DNA of 64,000 nt from Bugulina stolonifera (GCA_935421135.1 OW285191.1:124001-188000); one strand, 5' to 3'; shown: positions 40,301 through 55,685, numbered from the stretch's first letter. A program made the numbers and translations. Notes: generated by a model from the sequence alone, not told the origin.

Positions 40301-40727
40301 GAACAACCCTAAGATCTCCACAGATACCCGATTATATTCTCACAGTTTACATGTATATGACATTAGAAATAACAGTAAACAATCAATGTACCACTACAAT
40401 GTCTTTGAACAATCATATTCATGGGTTGGTTTTATTTTATTAACAATATATAGAACAATTCATGCATCTATTACCTCCCTAAGCCGTAGCAATGACAACC
40501 ACCTCAATTCACTCCTATCCTCTCACTAGAAGGACACAGATGTTTCCAGTCATACTCGGCTTGCTCTCTGGTGATTAACTTTTACTAGCCGCTGTGTATA
40601 TCCTCTGGTGGGCAGAAATTATTCAGTCTATAGATGAGCTCAAACAAGCTAAAACAAGTAGGACAAGTTGTTTATAACATACACTGTACATGTCCTAACA
40701 ATCCTAAGATCTGCACAGATACCCGAG
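34390..40727. repeat. Four-monomer higher-order repeat, ~1573-bp period
   Basis: About four near-identical copies. The diagnostic CAGTCGATAAATGAGCTCAG places the landmark ATGAGC at 34735, 36308, 37882 and 39455, spacings of 1573, 1574 and 1573. The extra base comes from an A insertion at about 37154 (TACAAACAAACCC). Each unit has one monomer with TCGATAAATG and TTTGTTTTGTTTC, one class C monomer with AAGGCCTGCACAGATAACTG, one class A monomer with GATTAAATTTTACTAG, and one class B monomer with GACAAGTTGTTTATAAC and CCACAAGATC. Homology fades before about 34390 and after about 40727. The unit differs from the 2373-bp repeat of block I. Confidence 0.93.
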
Positions 40728-42035
40728 TATAATCTCACATATTATATGGCAATAAATAGAGATGGCAATAAATAATCACTGTAGCACCACAACATCTTTG
40801 AGCAGTCATTTTAAACTGGTTGGTTTTATTTCACTAACATAATATAGAGCAGTTCATGCATCTATTACCTCCCTACGCCGTAGGAATGACAACCACCTCC
40901 ATCCACTCCTATCCTCTCACTAGAAGGACACAGATGTTTGCAGTCATACTCATTTGCTCCCTGGCGATTAACTTTTACAAGCAGCTGTGTTTATCCTCTG
41001 GTGGGCAGAAATCATTTAGTCTATAGATGAGCTCAAGCAAGCTGAAACAGGTAGGACAGGTTATTTATAACATACACTTTGAATGTACAAATAACCCTAA
41101 GATCTCCACAGATACCCGAATATATTCTCACAGTTTACATGCATATGACAATAGAAATAACAGTAAACAATCAATGTACCACTACAATGTCTTTGAACAG
41201 TCATATTCATGGGTTGGTTTTATTTTATTAACATTATATAAAAAAATTCATGCATCTATTACCTCCCTAAGCCGTAGCAATGACAACCACCTCAATTCAC
41301 TCCTATCCTCTCACTAGAAGGACACAGATGTTTCCAGTCATACTCGGCTTGCTCTCTGGTGATTAAATTTTACTAGCCGCTGTGTATATACTCTGGTGGG
41401 CAGAAATGATTCAGTCTATAGATGAGCTCAAACAAGCTAAAACAGGTAGGACAGGTTATTTATAACATACACTTTGCATGTACGAACAACCCTAAGATCT
41501 CCACAGATACCCGATTATATTCTCACAGTTTACATGTATATGACATTAGAAATAACAGTAAACAATCAATGTACCACTACAATGTCTTTGAACAATCATA
41601 TTCATGGGTTGGTTTTATTTTATTAACAATATATAGAACAATTCATGCATCTATTACCTCCCTAAGCCGTAGCAATGACAACCACCTCAATTCACTCCTA
41701 TCCTCTCACTAGAAGGACACAGATGTTTCCAGTCATACTCGGCTTGCTCTCTGGTGATTAACTTTTACTAGCCGCTGTGTATATCCTCTGGTGGGCAGAA
41801 ATGATTCAGTCTATAGATGAGCTCAAACAAGCTAAAACGAGTAGGACTAGTTATTTATAACATACACTGTACATGTCCTAACAGTCCTAAGATCTGCACA
41901 GATACCCGAGTGTAATCTCACATATTATATGGCAATAAATAGAGATGGCAGTAAATAATCACCGTAGTACCACAATATCTTTGAGCAGTCATTTTAAACT
42001 GGTTGGTTTTATTTCACTAACATAATATAGAGCAG
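39545..42035. repeat. ~2.5-kb satellite block duplicated 9445 bp downstream
   Basis: Matches about 48990-51480 with an offset of 9445 bp. Shared marks include TTTGTTTTGTTTCACTAACC, CACTTTGAATGTACAAA with GTTTACATGCATATGAC, TATATAAAAAAATTCATG, GTGTATATACTCTGG and CACCGTAGTACCACAATATC. Beyond 42035 the two diverge (GCCGTAGAAATG against GCCGTGGCAATG). The class A frames at 40239, 41027 and 41422 pair with those at 49684, 50472 and 50867. Confidence 0.85.
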
Positions 42036-43088
42036 TTCATGCATCTATTACCTCCCTACGCCGTAGAAATGACAACCACCTCCATCCACTCCTATCCTCT
42101 CACTAGAACGCCACAAATGTTTGCAGTCATACTCAGTTGCTCCCTGGCGATTAACTTTTACAAGCAGCTGTGTTTATCTTCTGGTGGGCAGAAATCATTT
42201 AGTCTATAGATGAGCTCAAGCAAGCTAAAACAGGTAGGACAGGTTATTTATAACATACACTTTGCATGTACGAACAACCCTAAGATCTCCACAGATACCC
42301 GAATATATTCTCACAGTTTACATGTATATGACAATAGAAATAACAGTAAACAATCAATGTACCACTACAATGTCTTTGAACAGTCATATTCATGGGTTGG
42401 TTTTATTTTATTAACAATATATAGAACTATTCATGCATCTATTACCTCCCTAAGCCGTAGCAATGACAACCACCTTAATTCACTCCTATCCTCTCACTAG
42501 AAGGACACAGATGTTTCCAGTCATACTCGGCTTGCTCTCTGGCGATTAACTTTTACTAGCCGCTGTGTATATCCTCTGGCGGGCAGAAATTACTCAGTCT
42601 ATAGATGAGCTCAAACAAGCTAAAACAAGTAGGACAAGTTATTTATAACATACACTGTACATGTCCTAACAATCCTAAGATTTGCACAGATACCCGAGAA
42701 TAATCTCACATATTATATGGCAATAAATAGAGATGGCAGTAAATAATCACCGTAGCACCGCAATATCTTTGAGCAGTCATTTTAAACTGGTTGGTTATAT
42801 TTCACTAACATAATATAGAGCAGTTCATGCATCTATTACCTTCCTACGCCGTGGCATTGACAACCACCTCAATTCACTCCAATCCTCTCACTAGACGGAC
42901 ACAGTTGTTTCCAGTCATACTCAGTTCGCTCTCTGGTGACTGACGTTTTCTAGCAGCTGTGTTTATTCTCTGGTGGGCAGAAATGGTTCAGTCTATAGAT
43001 GAGCTCAAGCAAGCTAAAACAAATAGGACAAGTTATTTATAACATACACTTTGCATGTACCAACAACCCTAAGATCTCCACAGATACC
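41990..43088. repeat. ~1.1-kb satellite block duplicated 15347 bp downstream
   Basis: Matches about 57337-58435. Shared variants are CACTAGAACGCCACAAATG, TTATCTTCTGGTGGG, CCACCTTAATTCACTCC, CTCTGGCGGGCAGAAATTAC, AAGATTTGCACAG and AACAAATAGGAC. Divergence starts near 43090 (GATTATATTC against GAATATATTC). Confidence 0.85.
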
Positions 43089-43399
43089 CGATTATATTCT
43101 CACAGTTTACATGTATATGACATTAGAAATAACAGTAAACAATCAATGTACCACTACAATGTCTTTGAACAGTCATATTCATGGGTTGGTTTTATTTTAT
43201 TAACAATATATAGAACAATTCATGCATCTATTACCTCCCTAAGCCGTAGCAATGACAACCACCTCAATTCACTCCTATCCTCTCACTAGAAGGACACAGA
43301 TGTTTGCAGTCATACTCAGTTGCTCCCTGGCGATTAACTTTTACAAGCAGCTGTGTTTATCCTTTGGTGGGCAGAAATCATTTAGTCTATAGATGAGCT

Positions 43400-44870
43400 C
43401 AAGCAAGCTAAAACAAGTAGGACAAGTTATTTATAACATACACTGTACATGTCCTAACAATCCTAAGATCTGCACAGATACCCGAGTGTAATCTCACATA
43501 TTATATGGCAATAAATAGAGATGGCAGTAAATAATCACTGTAGCACCACAAGATCTTTGAGCAGTCATTTTAAACTGGTTGGTTTTATTTCACTAACATA
43601 ATATAGAACACTTCATGCATCTATTACCTCCCAACGCCGTAGCAATGACAACCACCTCAATTCACTCCTATCCTCTCACTAGATGGACACAGTTGTTTCC
43701 AGTCATACTCAGTTCGCTCTCTGGTGACTGACGTTTTCTAGCAGCTGTATTTATTCTCTGGTGGGCAGAAATGGTTCAGTCGATAAATGAGCTCAGGCAA
43801 TCTAAAACAAGTAGGACAAGTTATTTATAACATACACTGTACATGTCCTAACAATCCTAATACCTGCACAGATACCCGAGTATAATCTCACATATTATAT
43901 GGCAATAAATAGAGATGGCAGTAAATAATCACTGTAGCACCACAACATCTTTGAGCAGTCATTTTAAACTGGTTTGTTTTGTTTCACTAACCTAATATAG
44001 AGCAGTTCATGCATCTATTACCCCCTACGCCGTAGCAATGAAAACCACCTCAATTCACTCCTATCCTCTCACTAGAAGGACACAGATGTTTGCAGTCATA
44101 CTCAGTTGCTCCCTGGCGATTAACTTTTACTACCAGCTGTGTCTATCCACTGGTGGGGAGAAATGATTCAGTCTATAGCTGAGCTCAAACAAGCTAAAAC
44201 AGGTAGGACAGGCTATTTATAATTTACACTGTACTTGTACCAACCATCATAAGGCCTGCACAGATAACTGAATATAATCTCACATTTTGTATGACAATAG
44301 ATATGGCAGTAAATAATCACTGAGTAGCACTACAATATCTTTGAGCAGTCATTTTAAACTGGTTGGTTTTATTTCACCAACATAATATAGAGCAGTTCAT
44401 GCATCTATTACCTCCATACACCGTAGCAATGACAACCACCTCAATTCACTCCTATCCTCTCACTAGAAGGACACAGATGTTTCCAGTCATACTCGGCTTG
44501 CTCTCTGGTGATTAAATTTTACTAGCCGCTGTGTATATCCTCTGGTGGGCAGAAATGATTCAGTCTATAGATGAGCTCAAACAAGCTAAAACAGGTAGGA
44601 CAGGTTATTTATAACATACACTTTGCATGTACGAACAACCCTAAGATCTCCACAGATACCCGATTATATTCTCACAATTTACATGTATATGACATTAGAA
44701 ATAACAGTAAACAATCAATGTACCACTACAATGTCTTTGAACAATCATATTCATGGGTTGGTTTTATTTTATTAACAATATATAGAACAATTCATGCATC
44801 TATTACCTCCCTAAGCCGTAGCAATGACAACCACCTCAATTCACTCCTATCCTCTCACTAGAAGGACACA
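43400..44870. repeat. Additional dispersed copy of the 1573-bp four-monomer unit
   Basis: Matches about 34350-35820 with an offset of 9052 bp (23 monomers). The TCGATAAATGAGCTCAGG landmark at 43787 pairs with that at 34735, and the class A frame at 44571 pairs with 35519; both share CTCACAATTTACATG in place of CTCACAGTTTACATG. It shows the unit also exists outside its own tandem array. Confidence 0.8.
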
Positions 44871-47769
44871 GATGTTTCCAGTCATACTCAGCTCGCTCTC
44901 TGGTGACTGACTTTTACTAGCAGCTGTGTTTATTCTCTGGTGGGCAGAAATGGTTCAGTCTATAGATGAGCTCAAGCAAGCTAAAACATGTAGGACAAGT
45001 TATTTATCACATACACTGTACATGTCCTAACAATCCTAAGATCTGCACAGATACCCGAGTATAATCTCACATATTATATGGCAATAAATAGAGATGGCAA
45101 TAAATAATCACTGTAGCACCACAACATCTTTGAGCAGTCATTTTAAACTGGTTGGTTTTATTTCACTAACATAATATAGAGCAGTTCATGCATCTATTAC
45201 CTCCCTACGCCGTAGCAATGACAACCACCTCAATTCACTCCTATCCTCTCACTAGAAGGACACAGATGTTTTCAGTCATACTCGGCTTGCTCTCTGGTGA
45301 TTAACTTTTACTAGCCGCTGTGTATATCCTCTGGTGGGCAGAAATGATTCAGTCTATAGATGAGCTCAAACAAGCTAAAACGAGTAGGACAAGTTATTTA
45401 TAACATACACTGTACATGTCCTAACAGTCCTGAGATCTGCACAGATACCCGAGTGTAATCTCACATATTATATGGCAATAAATAGAGATGGCAGTAAATA
45501 ATCACTGTAGCACCACAATATCTTTGAGCAGTCATTTTAAACTGGTTGGTTTTATTTCACTAACATAATATAGAGCAGTTCATGCTTCTATTACCTCCCA
45601 ACGCCGTAGCAATGACAACCACCTCAATTCACTCCTATCCTCTCACTAGATGGACACAGTTGTTTCCAGTCATACTCAGTTCGCCCTCTGGTGACTGCCG
45701 TTTTCTAGCAGCTGTATTTATTCTCTGGTGGGCAGAAATGGCTCAGTCGATAAATGAGCTCAGGCAATCTAAAACAAGTAGGACAAGTTATTTATAACAT
45801 ACACTGTACATGTCCTAACAATCTTAAGATCTCCACAGATACCCGAGAATAATCTCACATATTATATGGCAATAAATAGAGATGGCAGTAAATAATCACT
45901 GTAGCACCACAACATCTTTGAGCAGTCATTTTAAACTGGTTTGTTTTATTTCACTAACCTAATATAGAGCAGTTCATGCATCTATTACCCCCTACGCCGT
46001 AGCAATGAAAACCACCTCAATTCACTCCTATCCTCTCACTAGAAGGACACAGATGTTTGCAGTCATACTCAGTTGCTCCTTGGCGATTAACTTTTACTAC
46101 CAGCTGTGTCTATCCACTGGTGGGGAGAAATGATTCAGTCTATAGCTGAGCTCAAACAAGCTAAAACAGGTAGGACAGGCTATTTATAATTTACACTGTA
46201 CTTGTACCAACCATCATAAGGCCTGCACAGATAACTGAATATAATCTCACATTTTGTATGACAATAGAGATGGCAGTAAATAATCACTGAGTAGCACTAC
46301 AATATCTTTGAGCAGTCATTTTAAACTGGTTGGTTTTATTTCACCAACATAATATAGAGCAGTTCATGCATCTATTACCTCCATACACCGTAGCAATGAC
46401 AACCACCTCAATTCACTCCTATCCTCTCACTAGAAGGACACAGATGTTTCCAGTCATACTCGGCTTGCTCTCTGGTGATTAAATTTTACTAGCCGCTGTG
46501 TATATCCTCTGGTGGGCAGAAATGATTCAGTCTATAGATGAGCTCAAACAAGCTAAAACAGGTAGGACAGGTTATTTATAACATACACTTTGCATGTACG
46601 AACAACCCTAAGATCTCCACAGATACCCGATTATATTCTCACAGTTTACATGTATATGACATTAGAAATAACAGTAAACAATCAATGTACCACTACAATG
46701 TCTTTGAACAGTCATATTCATGGGTTGGTTTTATTTTATTAACAATATATAGAACAATTCATGCATCTATTACCTCCCTAAGCCGTAGCAATGACAACCA
46801 CCTCAATTCACTCCTATCCTCTCACTAGAAGGACACAGATGTTTCCAGTCATACTCGGCTTGCTCTCTGGTGATTAACTTTTACTAGCCGCTGTGTATAT
46901 CCTCTGGTGGGCAGAAATGATTCAGTCTATAGATGAGCTCAAACAAGCTAAAACGAGTAGGACAAGTTATTTATAACATACACTGTACATGTCCTAACAG
47001 TCCTAAGATCTGCACAGATACCCGAGTGTAATCTCACATATTATATGGCAATAAAATAGAGATGGCAGTAAATAATCACCGTAGCACCACAATATCTTTG
47101 AGCAGTCATTTTAAACTGGTTGGTTTTATTTCACTAACATAATATAGAGCAGTTCATGCTTCTATTACCTCCCTACGCCGTGGCAATGACAACCACCTCA
47201 ATTCACTCCAATCCTCTCACTAGACGGACACAGTTGTTTCCAGTCATACTCAGTTTGTTCTCTGGTGACTGACTTTTTCTAGCAGCTGTGTTTATTCTCT
47301 CGTGGGCAGAAATGGTTCAGTCTATAGATGAGCTCAAGCAAGCTAAAACAAGTAGGACAAGTTATTTATAACATACACTGTACATGTCCTAACAATCCTA
47401 AGATCTGCACAGATACCCGAGTGTAATCTCACATATTATATGACAATAAATAGAGATGGCAGTAAATAATCACTGTAGCACCACAACATCTTTGAGCAGT
47501 CATTTTAAACTGGTTGGTTTTATTTCACTAACATAATGTAGAGCAGTTCATGCATCTATTACCTCCCTACGCCGTAGAAATGACAACCACCTCCATCCAC
47601 TCCTATCCTCTCACTAGAATGCCACAAATGTTTGCAGTCATACTCAGTTGCTCCCTGGCGATTAACTTTTACAAGCAGCTGTGTTTATCTTCTGGTGGGC
47701 AGAAATCATTTAGTCTATAGATGAGCTCAAGCAAGCTAAAACAGGTAGGACAGGTTATTTATAACATAC

Positions 47770-48875
47770 ACTTTGCATGTACGAACAACCCTAAGATCTC
47801 CACAGATACCCGAATATATTCTCACAGTTTACATGTATATGACAATAGAAATAACAGTAAACAATCAATGTACCACTACAATGTCTTTGAACAGTCATAT
47901 TCATGGGTTGGTTTTATTTTATTAACATAATATAGAACAATTCATGCATCTATTACCTCCCTATGCTGTAGGAATGGCAACTGCCGCAATTCGCTCCTAT
48001 CCTCTCACTAGAAGGACACAGATGTTTCCAGCCATACTCAGCCTGCTCTCTGGTGATTAACTTTTACTAGCCGCTGTGTATATCCTCTGGTGGGCAGAAA
48101 TGATCCAGTCTATAGATGAGCTCAAACAAGCTATGACAAGTAGGACAAGTTATTTATAACATACACTGTACATGTCCTAACAATCTTAAGATCTGCACAG
48201 ATACCCGAGAATAATCTCACATATTATATGGCAATTAATCGAGATGGTAGTAAATAATCGCTGTAGCACCACAATATCTTTGAGCAGTCATTTTAAACTG
48301 TTTGGTTTTATTTAACTAACATAAAATAGAGCAGTTCATGCACCTATCACCTCCCTACGCCGTAGGAATGACAACCACCTCCATCCACTCCTATCCTCTC
48401 ACTAGAAGGACACAGATGTTTGCAGTCATACTCAGTTGGTCCCTGTCGATTAAATTTTACTACCAGCTGTGTCTATCCACTGGTGGGGAGAAATGGTTTA
48501 GTCTATAGCTGAGCTCAAACAAGCTAAAACAGGTAGGACAGGCTATTTATAATTTACACTGTACTTGTACCAACCATCATAAGGTCTGCACAGATAACCG
48601 AATATAATCTCACATTTTGTATGACAATAGAGATGGCAGTAAATAATCACTGAGTAGCACTACAATATCTTTGAGCAGTCATTTTAAACTGGTTGGTTTT
48701 ATTTCACTAACATAATATAGAGCAGTTCATGCATCTATTACCTCCCTACGCCGTAGGAATGACAACCACCTCCATCCACTCCTATCCTCTCGTTAGAAGG
48801 ACACAGATGTTTGCAGTCATACTCATTTGCTCCCTGGCGATTAACTTTTATAAGCAGCTGTGTTTATCCTCTGGT
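47770..48875. repeat. ~1.1-kb satellite block duplicated 12595 bp downstream
   Basis: Matches about 60365-61470. Shared variants include CCCTATGCTGTAGGAATGGC, GCAATTCGCTCC, GAAATGATCCAGTC, GGCAATTAATCGAGATGG and GAGAAATGGTTTAGTC. After about 48880 the copies take different monomers. Confidence 0.85.
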
Positions 48876-51800
48876 GGGGAGAAATGATTCAGTCTATAGA
48901 TGAGCTCAAGCAAGCTAAAACAGGTAGGACAGGTTATTTATAACATACACTTTGCATGTACGAACAACCCTAAGATCTCCACAGATACCCGAGTATAATC
49001 TCACATATTATATGGCAATAAATAGAGATGGCAGTAAATAATCACTGTAGCACCACAACATCTTTGAGCAGTCATTTTAAACTGGTTTGTTTTGTTTCAC
49101 TAACCTAATATAGAGCAGTTCATGCATCTATTATCCCCTACGCCGTAGCAATGAAAACCACCTCAATTCACTCCTATCCTCTCACTAGAAGGACACAGAT
49201 GTTTGCAGTCATACTCAGTTGCTCCCTGGCGATTAACTTTTACTACCAGCTGTGTCTATCCACTGGTGGGGAGAAATGATTCAGTCTATAGCTGAGCTCA
49301 AACAAGCTAAAACAGGTAGGACAGGCTATTTATAATTTACACTGTACTTGTACCAACCATCATAAGGCCTGCACAGATAACTGAATATAATCTCACATTT
49401 TGTATGACAATAGAGATGGCAGTAAATAATCACTGAGTAGCACTACAATATCTTTGAGCAGTCATTTTAAACTGGTTGGTTTTATTTCACCAACATAATA
49501 TAGAGCAGTTCATGCATCTATTACCTCCATACACCGTGGCAATGACAACCACCTCAATTCACTCCTATCCTCTCACTAGAAGGACACAGATGTTTCCAGT
49601 CATACTCGGCTTGCTCTCTGGTGATTAAATTTTACTAGCCGCTGTGTATATCCTCTGGTGGGCAGAAATGATTCAGTCTATAGATGAGCTCAAACAAGCT
49701 AAAACAGGTAGGACAGGTTATTTATAACATACACTTTGCATGTATGAACAACCCTCAGATCTCCACAGATACCCGATTATATTCTCACAGTTTACATGTA
49801 TATGACATTAGAAATAACAGTAAACAATCAATGTACCACTACAATGTCTTTGAACAATCATATTCATGGGTTGGTTTTATTTTATTAACAATATATAGAA
49901 CAATTCATGCATCTATTACCTCCCTAAGCCGTAGCAATGACAACCACCTCAATTCACTCCTATCCTCTCACTAGAAGGACACAGATGTTTCCAGTCATAC
50001 TCGGCTTGCTCTCTGGTGATTAACTTTTACTAGCCGCTGTGTATATCCTCTGGTGGGCAGAAATTATTCAGTCTATAGATGAGCTCAAACAAGCTAAAAC
50101 AAGTAGGACAAGTTGTTTATAACATACACTGTACATGTCCTAACAATCCTAAGATCTGCACAGATACCCGAGTATAATCTCACATATTATATGGCAATAA
50201 ATAGAGATGGCAATAAATAATCACTGTAGCACCACAACATCTTTGAGCAGTCATTTTAAACTGGTTGGTTTTATTTCACTAACATAATATAGAGCAGTTC
50301 ATGCATCTATTACCTCCCTACGCCGTAGAAATGACAACCACCTCCATCCACTCCTATCCTCTCACTAGAAGGACACAGATGTTTGCAGTCATACTCATTT
50401 GCTCCCTGGCGATTAACTTTTACAAGCAGCTGTGTTTATCCTCTGGTGGGCAGAAATCATTTAGTCTATAGATGAGCTCAAGCAAGCTGAAACAGGTAGG
50501 ACAGGTTATTTATAACATACACTTTGAATGTACAAACAACCCTAAGATCTCCACAGATACCCGAATATATTCTCACAGTTTACATGCATATGACAATAGA
50601 AATAACAGTAAACAATCAATGTACCACTACAATGTCTTTGAACAGTCATATTCATGGGTTGGTTTTATTTTATTAACATTATATAAAAAAATTCATGCAT
50701 CTATTACCTCCCTAAGCCGTAGCAATGACAACCACCTCAATTCACTCCTATCCTCTCACTAGAAGGACACAGATGTTTCCAGTCATACTCGGCTTGCTCT
50801 CTGGTGATTAAATTTTACTAGCCGCTGTGTATATACTCTGGTGGGCAGAAATGATTCAGTCTATAGATGAGCTCAAACAAGCTAAAACAGGTAGGACAGG
50901 TTATTTATAACATACACTTTGCATGTACGAACAACCCTAAGATCTCCACAGATACCCGATTATATTCTCACAGTTTACATGTATATGACATTAGAAATAA
51001 CAGTAAACAATCAATGTACCACTACAATGTCTTTGAACAATCATATTCATGGGTTGGTTTTATTTTATTAACAATATATAGAACAATTCATGCATCTATT
51101 ACCTCCCTAAGCCGTAGCAATGACAACCACCTCAATTCACTCCTATCCTCTCACTAGAAGGACACATATGTTTCCAGTCATACTCGGCTTGCTCTCTGGT
51201 GATTAACTTTTACTAGCCGCTGTGTATATCCTCTGGTGGGCAGAAATGATTCAGTCTATAGATGAGCTCAAACAAGCTAAAACGAGTAGGACTAGTTATT
51301 TATAACATACACTGTACATGTCCTAACAGTCCTAAGATCTGCACAGATACCCGAGTGTAATCTCACATATTATATGGCAATAAATAGAGATGGCAGTAAA
51401 TAATCACCGTAGTACCACAATATCTTTGAGCAGTCATTTTAAACTGGTTGGTTTTATTTCACTAACATAATACAGAGCAGTTCATGCTTCTATTACCTCC
51501 CTACGCCGTGGCAATGACAACCACCTCAATTCACTCCAATCCTCTCACTAGACGGACACAGTTGTTTCCAGTCATACTCAGTTTGTTCTCTGGTGACTGA
51601 CTTTTTCTAGCAGCTGTGTTTATTCTCTCGTGGGCAGGAATGGTTCAGTCTATAGATGAGCTCAAGCAAGCTAAAACAAGTAGGACAAGTTATTTATAAC
51701 TTACACTGTACATGTCCTAACAATCCTAAGATCTGCACAGATACCCGAGTGTAATCTCACATATTATATGACAATAAATAGAGATGGCAGTAAATAATCA

Positions 51801-54800
51801 CTGTAGCACCACAACATCTTTGAGCAGTCATTTTAAACTGGTTGGTTTTATTTCACTAACATAATGTAGAGCAGTTCATGCATCTATTACCTCCCTACGC
51901 CGTAGAAATGACAACCACCTCCATCCACTCCTATCCTCTCACTAGAATGCCACAAATGTTTGCAGTCATACTCAGTTGCTCCCTGGCGATTAACTTTTAC
52001 AAGCAGCTGTGTTTATCTTCTGGTGGGCAGAAATCATTTAGTCTATAGATGAGCTCAAGCAAGCTAAAACAGGTAGGACAGGTTATTTATAACATACACT
52101 TTGCATGTACAAACAACCCTAAGATCTCCACAGATACCCGAATATATTCTCACAGTTTACATGTATATGACAATAGAAATAACAGTAAACAATCAATGTA
52201 CCACTACAATGTCTTTGAACAGTCATATTCATGGGTTGGTTTTATTTTATTAACAATATATAGAACGATTCATGCATCTATTACCTCCCTAAACCGTAGC
52301 AATGACAACCACCTCAATTCACTCCTATCCTCTCACTAGAAGGACACAGATGTTTCCAGTCATACTCGGCTTGCTCTCTGGTGATTAACTTTTACTAGCC
52401 GCTGTGTATATCCTCTGGCGGGCAGAAATTATTCAGTCTATAGATGAGCTCAAACAAGCTAAAACAAGTAGGACTAGTTATTTATAACATACACTTTGCA
52501 TGTACGAACAACCCTAAGATCTCCACAGATACCCGATTATATTCTCACAGTTTACATGTATATGACATTAGAAATAACAGTAAACAATCAATGTACCACT
52601 ACAATGTCTTTGAACAGTCATATTCATGGGTTGGTTTTATTTTATTAACAATATATAGAACAATTCATGCATCTATTACCTCCCTAAGCCGTAGCAATGA
52701 CAACCACCTCAATTCACTCCTATCCTCTCACTAGAAGGACACAGATGTTTTCAGTCATACTCGGCTTGCTCTCTGGTGATTAACTTTTACTAGCCGCTGT
52801 GTATATCCTCTGGTGGGCAGAAATGATTCAGTCTATAGATGAGCTCAAACAAGCTAAAACGAGTAGGACAAGTTATTTATAACATACACTGTACATGTCC
52901 TAACAGTCCTAAGATCTGCACAGATACCCGAGTGTAATCTCACATATTATATGGCAATAAATAGAGATGGCAGTAAATAATCACCGTAGCACCACAATAT
53001 CTTTGAGCAGTCATTTTAAACTGGTTGGTTTTATTTCACTAACATAATATAGAGCAGTTCATGCTTCTATTACCTCCCAACGCCGTAGCAATGACAACCA
53101 CCTCAATTCACTCCTATCCTCTCACTAGATGGACACAGTTGTTTCCAGTCATACTCAGTTCGCCCTCTGGTGACTGACGTTTTCTAGCAGCTGTATTTAT
53201 TCTCTGGTGGGCAGAAATGGCTCAGTCGATAAATGAGCTCAGGCAATCTAAAACAAGTAGGACAAGTTATTTATAACATACACTGTACATGTCCTAACAA
53301 TCTTAAGATCTGCACAGATACCCGAGAATAATCTCACATATTATATGGCAATAAATAGAGATGGCAGTAAATAATCACTGTAGCACCACAACATCTTTGA
53401 GCAGTCATTTTAAACTGGTTTGTTTTATTTCACTAACCTAATATAGAGCAGTTCATGCATCTATTACCCCCTACGCCGTAGCAATGAAAACCACCTCAAT
53501 TCACTCCTATCCTCTCACTAGAAGGACACAGATGTTTGCAGTCATACTCAGTTGCTCCTTGGCGATTAACTTTTACTACCAGCTGTGTCTATCCACTGGT
53601 GGGGAGAAATGATTCAGTCTATAGCTGAGCTCAAACAAGCTAAAACAGGTAGGACAGGCTATTTATAATTTACACTGTACTTGTACCAACCATCATAAGG
53701 CCTGCACAGATAACTGAATATAATCTCACATTTTGTATGACAATAGAGATGGCAGTAAATAATCACTGAGTAGCACTACAATATCTTTGAGCAGTCATTT
53801 TAAACTGGTTGGTTTTATTTCACCAACATAACATAGAGCAGTTCATGCATCTATTACCTCCATACACCGTAGCAATGACAACCACCTCAATTCACTCCTA
53901 TCCTCTCACTAGAAGGACACAGATGTTTCCAGTCATACTCGGCTTGCTCTCTGGTGATTAAATTTTACTAGCCGCTGTGTATATCCTCTGGTGGGCAGAA
54001 ATGATTCAGTCTATAGATGAGCTCAAACAAGCTAAAACAGGTAGGACAGGTTATTTATAACATACACTTTGCATGTACGAACAACCCTAAGATCTCCACA
54101 GATACCCGATTATATTCTCACAGTTTACATGTATATGACATTAGAAATAACAGTAAACAATCAATGTACCACTACAATGTCTTTGAACAGTCATATTCAT
54201 GGGTTGGTTTTGTTTTATTAACAATATATAGAACAATTCATGCATCTATTACCTCCCTAAGCCGTAGCAATGACAACCACCTCAATTCACTCCTATCCTC
54301 TCACTAGAAGGACACAGATGTTTCCAGTCATACTCGGCTTGCTCTCTGGTGATTAACTTTTACTAGCCGCTGTGTATATCCTCTGGTGGGCAGAAATGAT
54401 TCAGTCTATAGATGAGCTCAAACAAGCTAAAACGAGTAGGACAAGTTATTTATAACATACACTGTACATGTCCTAACAGTCCTAAGATCTGCACAGATAC
54501 CCGAGTGTAATCTCACATATTATATGGCAATAAAATAGAGATGGCAGTAAATAATCACCGTAGCACCACAATATCTTTGAGCAGTCATTTTAAACTGGTT
54601 GGTTTTATTTCACTAACATAATATAGAGCAGTTCATGCTTCTATTACCTCCCTACGCCGTGGCAATGACAACCACCTCAATTCACTCCAATCCTCTCACT
54701 AGACGGACACAGTTGTTTCCAGTCATACTCAGTTTGTTCTCTGGTGACTGACTTTTTCTAGCAGCTGTGTTTATTCTCTCGTGGGCAGAAATGGTTCAGT

Positions 54801-54994
54801 CTATAGATGAGCTCAAGCAAGCTAAAACAAGTAGGACAAGTTATTTATAACATACACTGTACATGTCCTAACAATCCTAAGATCTGCACAGATACCCGAG
54901 TGTAATCTCACATATTATATGACAATAAATAGAGATGGCAGTAAATAATCACTGTAGCACCACAACATCTTTGAGCAGTCATTTTAAACTGGTT

Positions 54995-55685
54995 GGTTAT
55001 ATTTCACTAACATAATATAGAGCAGTTCATGCATCTATTACCTTCCTACGCCGTGGCATTGACAACCACCTCAATTCACTCCAATCCTCTCACTAGACGG
55101 ACACAGTTGTTTCCAGTCATACTCAGTTCGCTCTCTGGTGACTGACGTTTTCTAGCAGCTGTGTTTATTCTCTGGTGGGCAGAAATGGTTCAGTCTATAG
55201 ATGAGCTCAAGCAAGCTAAAACAAATAGGACAAGTTATTTATAACATACACTTTGCATGTACCAACAACCCTAAGATCTCCACAGATACCCGAATATATT
55301 CTCACAGTTTACATGTATATGACAATAGAAATAACAGTAAACAATCAATGTACCACTACAATGTCTTTGAACAGTCATATTCATGGGTTGGTTTCATTTT
55401 ATTAAAATAATATAGAACAATTCATGCATCTATTACCTCCCTAAGGTGTAGGAATGGCAACTGCCGCAATTCGCTCCTATCCTCTCACTAGAAGGACACA
55501 GATGTTTCCAGCCATACTCAGCCTGCTCTCTGGTGATTAACTTTTACTAGCCGCTGTGTATATCCTCTGGTGGGCAGAAATGATTCAGTTTATAGATGAG
55601 CTCAAACAAGCTAAGACAAGTAGGAAAAGTTATTTATAACATACACTGTACATGTCCTAACAATCCTAAGATCTGCACAGATACC
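54995..55685. repeat. ~0.7-kb satellite block duplicated 3145 bp downstream
   Basis: Matches about 58140-58830. Both share TTACCTTCCTACGCCGTGGC, AACAAATAGGAC, TGTACCAACAACCC, GTTTCATTTTATTAAAATAA and CCCTAAGGTGTAGGAATGGC. They part near 55690 (CGAGAATAATC against CGAGTGTAATC). Confidence 0.85.
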
